From Nocardioidaceae bacterium (GTDB lineage Bacteria; Actinomycetota; Actinomycetes; Propionibacteriales; Nocardioidaceae): DNA of 5,819 bases. Within the stretch, counting starts at the first letter, position 1, and every line of letters starts with the position of its first letter. The stretch covers positions 1-5,819 of the forward strand of contig JACCZI010000005.1 in the NCBI GenBank assembly GCA_013696015.1, given 5' to 3'. Of the stretch, positions 1 to 5,542 are shown one piece after another. The notes under the pieces were generated by a model, which was not told the DNA's origin, did not search any database, and worked only from the letters and a program-made list of their open reading frames with translations. A program made the position numbers and the translations under genes.

Positions 1-443
1 CAGTCGGTGAGCATCGTGGGGCGTTGCTCGCCGTACGACGTGAAGAATCGGCCAAGGTGCCGTGCGACGAGGAACCGCCGGTCGCCTCGAGGTGCTGGGA
101 ACTCGCCGTCGACCATGTCGAGCAGCGTCCAAACCAGCCGAAGTGGTGCCCACGGGTCATCGTCAGGTTCAGCACCGCCGGCAGCGGCAACGCAATCCGC
201 CACCAGCTGGCCGGGCGACGGGAAGTCAACGTTTGCACAAATCCCAGCCGCCTCCGTCGAGCCGAGGTGGTACGACAGCCGCTGCGTGAGCCACCGCTCG
301 ACCCCACGAGCCGGAACGGCAACAACCTCGCGGACCAGCGGATCCGGCTGATCGATCGCCAAGACGCCGGCCAGCCCTCGCACCAGCGCGTCGGCCCGCT
401 CCGCTCGGTGCAGCTGAAGCCGTCCGGTGCGCGATGTCGTCAA
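1..443 (-). CDS. recC: RecC, exodeoxyribonuclease V gamma subunit (N-terminal part, gene runs off left edge)
   Basis: RecC is the gamma subunit of the RecBCD helicase-nuclease, which resects double-strand breaks and recognises Chi. Only the first 147 codons are in the window, with no stop before base 1. The frame reads LQLHRAERADALVRGLAGVL, then EVVAVPARGVERWLTQRLS, then ICANVDFPSPGQLVADCVAA, DPWAPLRLVW and a stretch ending SYGEQRPTMLTD. The pattern HRAERADALV ... VPARGVERWL ... ICANVDFPSP is what I know from the N-terminus of actinobacterial RecC, which is about 1,050-1,100 residues long. I chose the TTG at 443-441 because AGAGG lies 4 bases upstream (452-448) and no other start codon precedes it in frame. 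recB and recD normally follow recC and would lie beyond the left edge. A damage-type promoter candidate sits at 470-492. The identification is made by eye from family patterns. Confidence 0.87.
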   Translation of the reverse strand, partial: MTTSRTGRLQLHRAERADALVRGLAGVLAIDQPDPLVREVVAVPARGVERWLTQRLSYHLGSTEAAGICANVDFPSPGQLVADCVAAAGGAEPDDDPWAPLRLVWTLLDMVDGEFPAPRGDRRFLVARHLGRFFTSYGEQRPTMLTD

Positions 444-469
444 CGTTCCTCTGCATGCTGCACCTCGCG

Positions 470-492
470 ACCATAACGACCGCCGCCGACAG
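470..492 (-). promoter_or_regulatory. Candidate RecA-NDp (PafBC-type) promoter for recC
   Basis: On the minus strand CTGTCGGCG (492-484) is followed by exactly 8 bases and then TATGGT (475-470). The RecA-independent damage promoter motif described for mycobacteria is TTGTCRGTG-N8-TAnnnT. This site matches 7 of 9 upstream positions, has the exact spacing and a TAnnnT -10. A start site 6-7 bases after the -10 would leave a leader of about 20 bases containing the AGAGG ribosome binding site of recC. The mismatches are C for T at motif positions 1 and 8. It is inferred from motif and position only. Confidence 0.5.
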
Positions 493-561
493 CCGGAGAG
501 AACGGAGTGCTGTCGTGCCTGCCCGCCACGCGGAGGAACTGGTCCCGACCGGATTCGTCGG

Positions 562-945
562 TTACTGCGCGATCTCCCAGATGTGGCCGCCGGGATCGCT
601 GAAGCTGGCGGTTCGCACTCCCCAAGGCCGATTCATCGGACCGTTCAGCAGTTCCACTCCGCGTGTCGCCAGTTCCGCAGACGTTGCATCGACGTCATCC
701 ACCTGGATGGTGAGCTGCAGGCGGGATCCTCCCTCGCGACTTGCCACCACGGCAGGTTCGATGAGCTCCCGCGCCGCTGTGGTCCGCAGCAGGTTGATGA
801 TCGTGTTCCCGAAGTCGAACACGGCCGAGTCGTCGTCCTCGAACTTCAACGGCAGGCCGAAGACCTCCCGGTAGAACTGCGTCGCTGCCTCCAAGTCCTC
901 GACGAACAGCGTGATGGCGCCAATGCTTCTCGGCCACGAACCCAC
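562..945 (-). CDS. VOC-family (glyoxalase/bleomycin-resistance fold) protein
   Basis: This is a 127-residue cytosolic protein of the vicinal-oxygen-chelate superfamily, the usual size for a single-subunit member with two beta-alpha-beta-beta-beta modules. The first module shows ITLFVEDLEAATQFYREVFG (residues 11-30). The second begins LTIQVDDVDATSAELATRGV (78-97) and closes with the family signature DPGGHIWEIAQ (117-127), whose Glu125 is a usual metal ligand. The His positions used by glyoxalase I are not evident, so lyase activity is not supported and the substrate is unknown. I prefer the GTG at 945-943, which has AGAGG 7 bases upstream. An in-frame TTG at 990 would add 15 unlikely residues and has a weaker ribosome binding site. 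The gene stands alone, 118 bases upstream of recC on the same strand. I do not see how it is regulated. Confidence 0.88.
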   Translation of the reverse strand: MGSWPRSIGAITLFVEDLEAATQFYREVFGLPLKFEDDDSAVFDFGNTIINLLRTTAARELIEPAVVASREGGSRLQLTIQVDDVDATSAELATRGVELLNGPMNRPWGVRTASFSDPGGHIWEIAQ

Positions 946-1127
946 TTCCGTACCTCTTTTCCCGGAGTTGGTAGGTCTCTCCTTACTCAACGTCTGCTTA
1001 CCACCCGGAGACGTGGCCGCCTCGGGCAGGTCAGAACGGGCGAATGGTCAGTCTCCGTCACCGGGATTTCGGTGGACCACGGTCAACGCTGGTCGTTTGC
1101 GGCTCCCTCGACGGCGACCTCATCGGC

Positions 1128-2528
1128 TCAGCTCCCGCTCACGGTCACGGGCTGGTTGAGGACTACGCGAAGACCGGGAACGAGCCACTTCGTGGGCACG
1201 TACAGTCGATCGACCTCCTCCGTGTGGAGGTGAGCCCGGTTGCACAAGGCCGCGGTCATGCAGCACGCCCACTCCGTCACCAACCGATCGACATCCGGGC
1301 GCTGGGACAAGTAGCCCCCAACAGGGGTGCCCTCCAGGAGCTCGGAGGCTGCCGGAGCACCGGCCGGCGAGGTGACGGCCAGACCGCGCAGCCGCATCAG
1401 CAGGTCCCCCCAGCCGTCCCGGGTCGCCAGGTAGACGTGTGCCAGCAGCGCCGCTTGCGTCGCGTCGCACGGGGCCAGCAGATCGCGGATCGCAGTGAGC
1501 ACCGGGTCCGCCGCCAACCATCCGGGACCGGCGACCATCCCGCTCGGCGACCTGGCGGCCCGCCATGGCCCGAGCCCCGCGAGCCGCGCCGGTTCGTCCA
1601 CGACGTCCGCCACCACCTGCAACGTCAATGCGGCCTCGACGCCGTCGAGCAGCACTCCTGACATCCCGTGGTGGAGGTCGGGCGTCTCGTCCGGCGCCAT
1701 ACCGGTGATCGTCAGCACCTCCCGCCACCGCGTGGATCGGCCGGCCGGTCCGCAGACGTGCCGGACGATCTGTTCCGCGGCCGTACGCGACGCTCCGACC
1801 TCATGGACCCGGCCGACAGGTCGGGCGGCGGCCGCCGTCACCGCCAGCACGCTGCGTGGCCCGAAAGACCAGTCGGCGTCGAGCTGCCTGGAGATGAAGT
1901 CGACGAGATCGGCTGGCGGCGCTGAAGCGATCGCGATGCCTTGGGCCCGTACCAGCGGCGTGAGCGGACCGTACGGCTGATCGGCCCGAAACGACGATGT
2001 GCCCTTTGGCCGACGCCACCCCGGCGGGCTCCTGCCGCCTGCCGGGATCGTGGCGAGCAGCGCGGTGAGCTCGGCGCGGCATTGCCTCTCGTCGGCCACC
2101 CCAGCAGGCGAACCCACCGGCACGCGCTCCAGCTGCCAGTGCAGCGGCAGGACCGACGCGCCCGGCGGCACCCCGAACGCCTCCACATCGTCCGGCTCGA
2201 CCGGACTGCCGACGGTGAACGCCGCTCGCGCCGCTCCGGTGTCGTAGCTCCGCTCGATCACCTCTCCAATCTGCAGCTCCCCACGCACCAGTCGGGCGGC
2301 GAACTCGTTGAGCAGGCCGCCCAGGTCGCGGGAGCTGAACCTCCAGTCCTCGCCCGGGTCGACGCCGTCAGTAGGGCGCGCCCAGACGTGCAGCTCGGGA
2401 AGCCCGTGCAAGGCGAGACCGACGGTGTACGCGAAGTCGTGTCCGCGGCCGTCAGGGTCGAAGACGGTCTGCACCGTCCAGGACGGTCGCACCGGGTCGT
2501 TCGCGACATCCGGCGGTGTCTGGGTCAA
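1128..2528 (-). CDS. DUF4262-like protein with long C-terminal region of unknown function
   Basis: This is a 466-residue soluble protein with no signal peptide or membrane segment. Roughly residues 10-150 resemble DUF4262: PSWTVQTVFDPDG, then HDFAYTVGLALHGLPELHVW, then a stretch on partitioning and strand-rich segments ending near LPLHWQLERVP. DUF4262 proteins have no established biochemical role, and most are far shorter. The remaining 300 or so residues, including HVYLATRDGWGDLLMRLRGL and a C-terminus around LYVPTKWLVPGLRVVLNQP, are not recognised. The start is taken as TTG at 2528-2526 because GGGAGGTGAC, almost the full anti-16S complement, lies with GGAGG 8 bases before it. A GTG at 2537 overlaps that ribosome binding site, and an ATG at 2609 would run the reading frame through the promoter region. 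It is divergent from the Uma2 gene across 138 bases. Coding is supported by uninterrupted length and strong third-position GC. Confidence 0.82.
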   Translation of the reverse strand: MTQTPPDVANDPVRPSWTVQTVFDPDGRGHDFAYTVGLALHGLPELHVWARPTDGVDPGEDWRFSSRDLGGLLNEFAARLVRGELQIGEVIERSYDTGAARAAFTVGSPVEPDDVEAFGVPPGASVLPLHWQLERVPVGSPAGVADERQCRAELTALLATIPAGGRSPPGWRRPKGTSSFRADQPYGPLTPLVRAQGIAIASAPPADLVDFISRQLDADWSFGPRSVLAVTAAAARPVGRVHEVGASRTAAEQIVRHVCGPAGRSTRWREVLTITGMAPDETPDLHHGMSGVLLDGVEAALTLQVVADVVDEPARLAGLGPWRAARSPSGMVAGPGWLAADPVLTAIRDLLAPCDATQAALLAHVYLATRDGWGDLLMRLRGLAVTSPAGAPAASELLEGTPVGGYLSQRPDVDRLVTEWACCMTAALCNRAHLHTEEVDRLYVPTKWLVPGLRVVLNQPVTVSGS

Positions 2529-2530
2529 CG

Positions 2531-2541
2531 CCGTCACCTCC
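2531..2541 (-). promoter_or_regulatory. Strong ribosome binding site that fixes a TTG start
   Basis: The minus strand reads AGGGAGGTGAC, a near-complete match to the anti-Shine-Dalgarno complement AGGAGGTGA. The GGAGG core is 8 bases from TTG at 2528. It abuts the alternative GTG at 2537 with no spacing, which argues against that codon. Confidence 0.7.
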
Positions 2542-2655
2542 CTCGATGTCCTTGACGGTAGGCGCCCGAGTCGACAGTCGGGGAGACGAACAATGCGCGC
2601 TGTGGACAACGTCCATGAGGGTCCCGATTCGGCTCATGCTGGTCGACATGAACCC

Positions 2656-2662
2656 AAGGAGG
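2656..2662 (+). promoter_or_regulatory. Shine-Dalgarno of the Uma2 gene
   Basis: A consensus AAGGAGG lies 4 bases before the ATG at 2667 and fixes that start. Confidence 0.85.
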
Positions 2663-2666
2663 CACG

Positions 2667-3218
2667 ATGGGAACCGTGACCACCCTGCCGCGCAGCCGAC
2701 CGCTCGGCCGAGCCGACCTCGACGTGATGCCCGATGACGGCCACCGGTATGAGCTCATCGACGGGGCTCTGATCGTGACGCCGGCACCCTCCACTGCCCA
2801 TCAGACGGTCGTCCTCGAGCTTGCGGTTCTCCTGCGTGAACGGTGTCCAGGGCACCTCAAAGTGCTCATCGCCCCTTTCGACGTGGTCCTGACCGACGAC
2901 ACGATCATGCAGCCGGACCTGCTGGTCGCGCGCCGCCGTGACCTCACCGAGCGCGACCTTCCGGCGGCGCCGGTGCTCGCAATCGAGGTGCTGTCCCCCA
3001 GCACCCGACGGATCGACCTCACGCTGAAACGTTCGCGATTCGAGGCCGCCGGCTGCCTGCACTACTGGGTCGTGGACCCGGATCAGCCGGCAATCACCGC
3101 GTGGCAGCTCCAGGGCGCAGCGTACGTCGAGGCCGCCCAGGTCACCGGTGGCGAGACCCTGTCGGTGCAGGAACCGTTCACAATGGACGTCGTCCCGGCG
3201 CAGCTCAGCCGGCCTTGA
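2667..3218 (+). CDS. Uma2 family (DUF820) PD-(D/E)XK-fold protein
   Basis: This is a 183-residue protein, typical in length for Uma2 proteins, which are restriction-endonuclease-fold proteins abundant in cyanobacteria and actinomycetes. Their biological role is unsettled. Fold landmarks run in order: GHRYELIDGALIVTPAPS (residues 25-42, conserved Glu29), QPDLLVARR (82-90, Asp84), APVLAIEVLSPSTR (101-114, Glu107), KRSRFEAAG (121-129, Lys121) and HYWVVDP (132-138). Asp84, Glu107 and the later Lys are the residues I would expect at a PD-(D/E)XK-like site, so the protein looks catalytically competent. The N-terminal LGRADLDVMPDDGHRYELIDG is also family-typical. Gene start is unambiguous because of AAGGAGG at 2656-2662. 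It is the only plus-strand gene here and is convergent with the toxin remnant. No partner gene is obvious. A nuclease target cannot be inferred. Confidence 0.92.
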   Translation: MGTVTTLPRSRPLGRADLDVMPDDGHRYELIDGALIVTPAPSTAHQTVVLELAVLLRERCPGHLKVLIAPFDVVLTDDTIMQPDLLVARRRDLTERDLPAAPVLAIEVLSPSTRRIDLTLKRSRFEAAGCLHYWVVDPDQPAITAWQLQGAAYVEAAQVTGGETLSVQEPFTMDVVPAQLSRP

Positions 3219-3327
3219 TCAACCGCAGGCCACGAGGCAGGCGTCGTCGGACCTCGTACGACGGAGCACAGGCTCATCGAAGAAGACGACAGTCTCGTCG
3301 CCGTAGGGCCGGTTCGCGGGTCCCCCG

Positions 3328-3343
3328 GCTCCGCTTGCGGAGC
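3328..3343. terminator. Hairpin between the convergent Uma2 and toxin genes (possible terminator)
   Basis: GCTCCGC (3328-3334) and GCGGAGC (3337-3343) are perfect inverted copies around TT, so the folded form is about a 6-bp GC stem with a 4-base loop. It begins 4 bases past the toxin stop codon and lies in the 129-base gap between two convergent genes. No T-tract follows on either strand, so it is at best a weak or factor-assisted terminator. Confidence 0.4.
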
Positions 3344-3347
3344 TGTG

Positions 3348-3749
3348 TCATGGGTTGCCGGGCTCGACACGTCGAACCGTTCGGACCCGGTCGATGGACC
3401 GATCAAACGAGGCTATGCGGCCGACACCGGTGCTCTCAGCGCAGGCGACCAAGTAAGCCTCAGCAAAATCGAGCCGATCGGTCTCGTACACCTCGACGGC
3501 TCGCAGCAGCAGGGCCGAGTCGACGACGACCATCGAGTTGAAAGCGAGCAGCGACCGAACCGCTGCGGCGACCTGGATACGCGGCGCCTCGTAGAACGAC
3601 TCCAGAACGTAGATAGTCTCCGCCACGACGAGATCGGCGAGAAACAGCTCGGACGCGTCCTGCAGTTAGGCCTCTGCCCGGCTGGCCAGCTCCGGCGGCT
3701 CACCGGTGAGATGGCGGACGAGGACATTCGTGTCGATGAACGCACTCAC
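3348..3749 (-). pseudogene. PIN-domain toxin (VapC-like), disrupted by in-frame TAA at codon 28
   Basis: PIN-domain toxins are Mg-dependent RNases that cut tRNA or other RNA and are neutralised by a co-transcribed antitoxin. Read through, the 133-codon frame from GTG 3749-3747 gives MSAFIDTNVLVRHLTGEPPE, LASRAEA, a stop, LQDASELFLADLVVAETIYV and then the rest of a full PIN domain. The acidic residues expected of the active site are all still present: Asp6, Glu44, Asp94 (in LDFAEA) and Asp116 (in ASFDRS). The only lesion is TAA at 3668-3666, most simply a TAC (Tyr) to TAA change, because EAYL is a common PIN pattern at this point. The GTG overlaps the antitoxin TGA by 4 bases (GTGA), so translation was coupled. 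As written, only a 27-residue peptide is made. Restart at GTG 3626 would omit Asp6 and has no ribosome binding site. A sequencing error cannot be excluded. Confidence 0.85.
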
Positions 3750-3994
3750 TGCGGCTCGACAGCACGGGCCCTTCGCGTCCGGCGAATCACCTCATCCCAG
3801 GCGACGTTGCGCTTCGCGGCGGGCACGCGCACCGATCCGCGGAGGGCGAGGAAGTCCGGCGTTCGGGCCAGTACGGCGCGGTTGCCCTCGACTCGGAACA
3901 CGACCTGGTCGCCTTCCTTGACGCCCAACGCCTCGCGCACAACCTTCGGCACGGTCACCTGCCCTTTGGAGCTCAGCCTTGCAGCCGCATCCAT
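3746..3994 (-). CDS. AbrB/MazE-like (SpoVT-AbrB fold) antitoxin
   Basis: This 82-residue protein has the swapped-hairpin AbrB DNA-binding domain at residues 4-46: ARLSSKGQVTVPKVVREALG (5-24), then VKEGDQVVFRVEGNRAVLAR (25-44). The SSKGQVTVPK and LGVKEGDQVVF motifs are the hallmark of this family. The tail from about residue 47, including AAKRNVAWDEVIRRTRR, is the expected toxin-binding segment. In VapBC and MazEF-type pairs such a protein represses its own operon and neutralises the toxin. The ATG at 3994 follows AAGGAGG (4005-3999) by 4 bases. Two other ATGs in the run ATGGATGGATG (3998 and 3990) are out of frame. It overlaps the toxin start by 4 bases. A perfect inverted repeat covers the ribosome binding site, the expected place for autoregulation. 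The antitoxin itself appears intact. Confidence 0.9.
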   Translation of the reverse strand: MDAAARLSSKGQVTVPKVVREALGVKEGDQVVFRVEGNRAVLARTPDFLALRGSVRVPAAKRNVAWDEVIRRTRRARAVEPQ

Positions 3995-4001
3995 CCATCC
4001 T

Positions 4002-4025
4002 CCTTACTTCAGAGTTGAAGTAAGG
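4002..4025. promoter_or_regulatory. Perfect 10-bp inverted repeat: probable operator of the toxin-antitoxin operon
   Basis: The arm CCTTACTTCA (4002-4011) and its exact reverse complement TGAAGTAAGG (4016-4025) flank a 4-base spacer. The repeat ends 7 bases upstream of the antitoxin ATG. AbrB-type antitoxins bind such palindromes as dimers, so it is a likely autorepression site. In the minus-strand transcript the proximal arm contains AAGG of the AAGGAGG ribosome binding site, so the same sequence could also fold into a hairpin that hides it. A second, weaker repeat (CCTCA/TGAGG, 4029-4033 and 4040-4044) lies just upstream. Confidence 0.68.
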
Positions 4026-4081
4026 CGGCCTCACGGTGCTGAGGTACGGGCGCCGTGGAGATCTGCGCCGGATCGGAAGCG

Positions 4082-4103
4082 GCGGCCTGACCGCAGTCAG
4101 GCC
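4082..4103. terminator. Perfect 9-bp hairpin spanning the HNH gene stop codon
   Basis: CGGCCTGAC (4082-4090) and GTCAGGCCG (4095-4103) are perfect inverted copies with a 4-base loop. The distal arm contains the last codons and the TGA (4097-4099) of the HNH gene. It lies between that gene and the toxin-antitoxin operon, which are on the same strand. A GC-rich stem here suggests a terminator or 3'-end stabiliser, but there is no U-tract, so intrinsic termination would be weak. Confidence 0.45.
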
Positions 4104-5509
4104 GGTAATCGTCGTCGGAAGCGGCGGTGCCGGATCGGGGTGCGTGCAGGGTCGATGGAGGCCGGCGGCAGCATCTCTGGGATGCCGTCGGCGGCGATGC
4201 GCACGTCCCAGTCGGTGTCGTGGACGAGGTGGTGGTGGAAGCCGCACAGCAGCACGCCTGCTCCGAGGTCGGTGTCGCCGCCCTTGCTCCACGGCGTGCA
4301 GTGGTGCGCCTCGCACCAGGCAGGTGGACGAGCACACCCGTCCGCAACGCAGCCGCCTTGCTGCTTGCCCAGCGCGACGCGCTGGTACCAGGTGAAGAAG
4401 CGTTCGGTCCGGCCGAGGTCGAGGATCACAGAGTCACCTCCGAGCACCAGGGGCAGCAGTCCGGCGTTGCACGCCAACCGGCGGGCTTGGGACGCCGACA
4501 TAGCGCCGCCGGTGGACAGCGTGGCGGCGCCGACGCCGGAGACCAAGGCGTCGAAATCCAGATCCACCGTGATCACCGGACTGGCCCGCCCGGCCTGTGG
4601 CAGCGCGTCGACTGGCAGGTGCTCGATCAGCTCGCACAGCGCCAGGCCCATCCGCCGTTCGTACGTCAGCCGCTCCGCATCGAGGTCGGGATCCACGCGT
4701 TCGCCGGTGGTGGCGTCGCATCCAGCGGGTCTCTGCCCGTCCGGCGCCTCGTCACAACCGGATTGCTCACCGACGTGGCGACGTGGCGACATCAGCGCGT
4801 CGAGAGCGACCTGCAGCATCTGAGCCTGCGCGTCAGGGATCGTGAACGCTCCGCGCGTACGACCATCACCTCGAGGTCGCAGGGTCATCAGTGCCTTGGC
4901 CCGGGCTTGGGCCTCCTCGGCGGCCAACATCCGGCCCTCGTGCGCGTCGGCCTCATCGGGGTCGATCACGTAGCCGATCCTTCGACCGAGGATCCGCAGA
5001 TCCTCCGGGCCATGGAGAGCCGCCAGCTCGATGAGGTGCGTCTCGGCACGCTTCCGATCCTCGACGCTCACCTCCGAAGGCAGGCAGCCGAGAGCCATAC
5101 AGATCACCTGCGCCTGCTCGATGTTGACCCGCCCGGCTCCGAGCGCCACGCGCACCAGCTCGCAAGAACCATCGAGGTCCGCGGCAAGCCGAACATCGCG
5201 TCCCGCCGTTCGCCGAGAGGTGCGCTGACCAGCGACCAGAAACGCCGCGGTGGACGTCGCAGCGACTACCTTGCCGGCGTCCCGCCGATCGGCCTCGGCC
5301 AGCAGCCTCAGCCGCAGCTCCTCCACACGCGAGCACGCTCGCTGCGCCGCACCGACCAGTGCGACCAGCTCAGCGTCCGACAGGCTCCAGCAGCGCACCT
5401 GCGCGACGTCGTCGACGGTGGCCTCGATCGAGCTCAGGCATGCCTCGATCGGGTGTCGCAACGGAGGTAGTCCTCCGTTCGAACCCATGGTCTGCACCAT
5501 TGCCGTCAT
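4097..5509 (-). CDS. DUF222/HNH endonuclease-family protein (13E12 repeat family), probably damage-inducible
   Basis: This is a 470-residue protein of the 13E12 family known from mycobacteria. The N-terminal DUF222 region (about residues 35-330) includes SLSDAELVALVGAAQR, AATSTAAFLVAGQRTSRRTA and a charged, low-complexity linker near 240-275. The C-terminal HNH domain starts at Cys387 (CVADGC), continues with WCEAHH (398-403) and HHHLVHD (425-431), and keeps the four zinc-type cysteines (387, 392, 399, 422). The central Asn expected in the TDL-xN segment is Ala417, so the motif is H-A-H rather than H-N-H. The ATG at 5509 has no ribosome binding site, but lies 6 bases after a TAGAAT -10, suggesting a leaderless mRNA. 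The promoter carries LexA and RecA-NDp sites. A role in DNA damage response or mobile DNA is plausible; the biochemical function of the family is not established. TTG at 5461, with GGAGG 10 bases upstream, is a weaker alternative start. Confidence 0.92.
   Translation of the reverse strand: MTAMVQTMGSNGGLPPLRHPIEACLSSIEATVDDVAQVRCWSLSDAELVALVGAAQRACSRVEELRLRLLAEADRRDAGKVVAATSTAAFLVAGQRTSRRTAGRDVRLAADLDGSCELVRVALGAGRVNIEQAQVICMALGCLPSEVSVEDRKRAETHLIELAALHGPEDLRILGRRIGYVIDPDEADAHEGRMLAAEEAQARAKALMTLRPRGDGRTRGAFTIPDAQAQMLQVALDALMSPRRHVGEQSGCDEAPDGQRPAGCDATTGERVDPDLDAERLTYERRMGLALCELIEHLPVDALPQAGRASPVITVDLDFDALVSGVGAATLSTGGAMSASQARRLACNAGLLPLVLGGDSVILDLGRTERFFTWYQRVALGKQQGGCVADGCARPPAWCEAHHCTPWSKGGDTDLGAGVLLCGFHHHLVHDTDWDVRIAADGIPEMLPPASIDPARTPIRHRRFRRRLPA
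5460..5479. repeat. Perfect 8-bp inverted repeat inside the 5' end of the HNH gene
   Basis: AACGGAGG (5460-5467) and CCTCCGTT (5472-5479) flank a 4-base spacer, over codons 11-17 of the HNH gene. In the transcript it would form a stable hairpin and enclose a GGAGG that would otherwise serve the in-frame TTG at 5461. It may be a folding element of the mRNA or chance. Confidence 0.4.
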
Positions 5510-5515
5510 GCTTGG

Positions 5516-5538
5516 ATTCTAGGTTTTGCCACCGACAT
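5516..5538 (-). promoter_or_regulatory. RecA-NDp (PafBC-type) promoter of the HNH gene
   Basis: On the minus strand ATGTCGGTG (5538-5530) is followed by exactly 8 bases and TAGAAT (5521-5516). The motif TTGTCRGTG-N8-TAnnnT is matched at 8 of 9 upstream positions, with the exact spacing and the TAnnnT box, which also matches 5 of 6 bases of the sigma-70 -10. Transcription would start at about 5509-5510, on or next to the ATG. In mycobacteria this motif is the RecA-independent damage promoter activated by PafBC. Confidence 0.7.
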
Positions 5539-5542
5539 TAGG

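Noticed and set aside
226..474. Minus-strand 82-codon frame starting with ATG at 474
   Set aside because: It overlaps recC in another frame. Only the recC frame shows family motifs and extends to the window edge.
1059..1074. CACCG/CGGTG hairpin downstream of the DUF4262 gene
   Set aside because: A 5-bp stem without a T-tract is common by chance at this GC content.
427..1233. Plus-strand 268-codon open frame
   Set aside because: It lies opposite the VOC gene and reads as Arg-rich low-complexity protein, so it is a high-GC shadow.
2553..2575. RecA-NDp-like match upstream of the DUF4262 gene (CTGTCGACT-N8-TACCGT)
   Set aside because: The spacing is right but only 5 of the 8 core bases TGTCRGTG match, so it may be chance. 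It would be worth revisiting only if the gene proves damage-inducible.
2614..2638. Imperfect dyads in the DUF4262-Uma2 divergent region (CATGAG/CTCATG and TGGAC/GTCCA)
   Set aside because: The arms are only 5-6 bases with long or odd spacers, too weak to call operators from sequence alone.
3242..3263. CGTCGT/ACGACG inverted repeat after the Uma2 gene
   Set aside because: It has a 6-bp stem with a 10-base loop and no T-tract. It is weaker than the hairpin at 3328-3343.
4771..4786. 8-bp tandem repeat CGACGTGG in the HNH gene linker
   Set aside because: It is only two copies and lies in a variable linker. The frame is right on both sides, so there is no frameshift.
3345..4823. Very long plus-strand open frame, and another at 4127-5470
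   Set aside because: They are mirror frames of the toxin-antitoxin and HNH genes. Their composition is Arg/Ser/Pro rich with no domain pattern, while the minus strand carries clear families.
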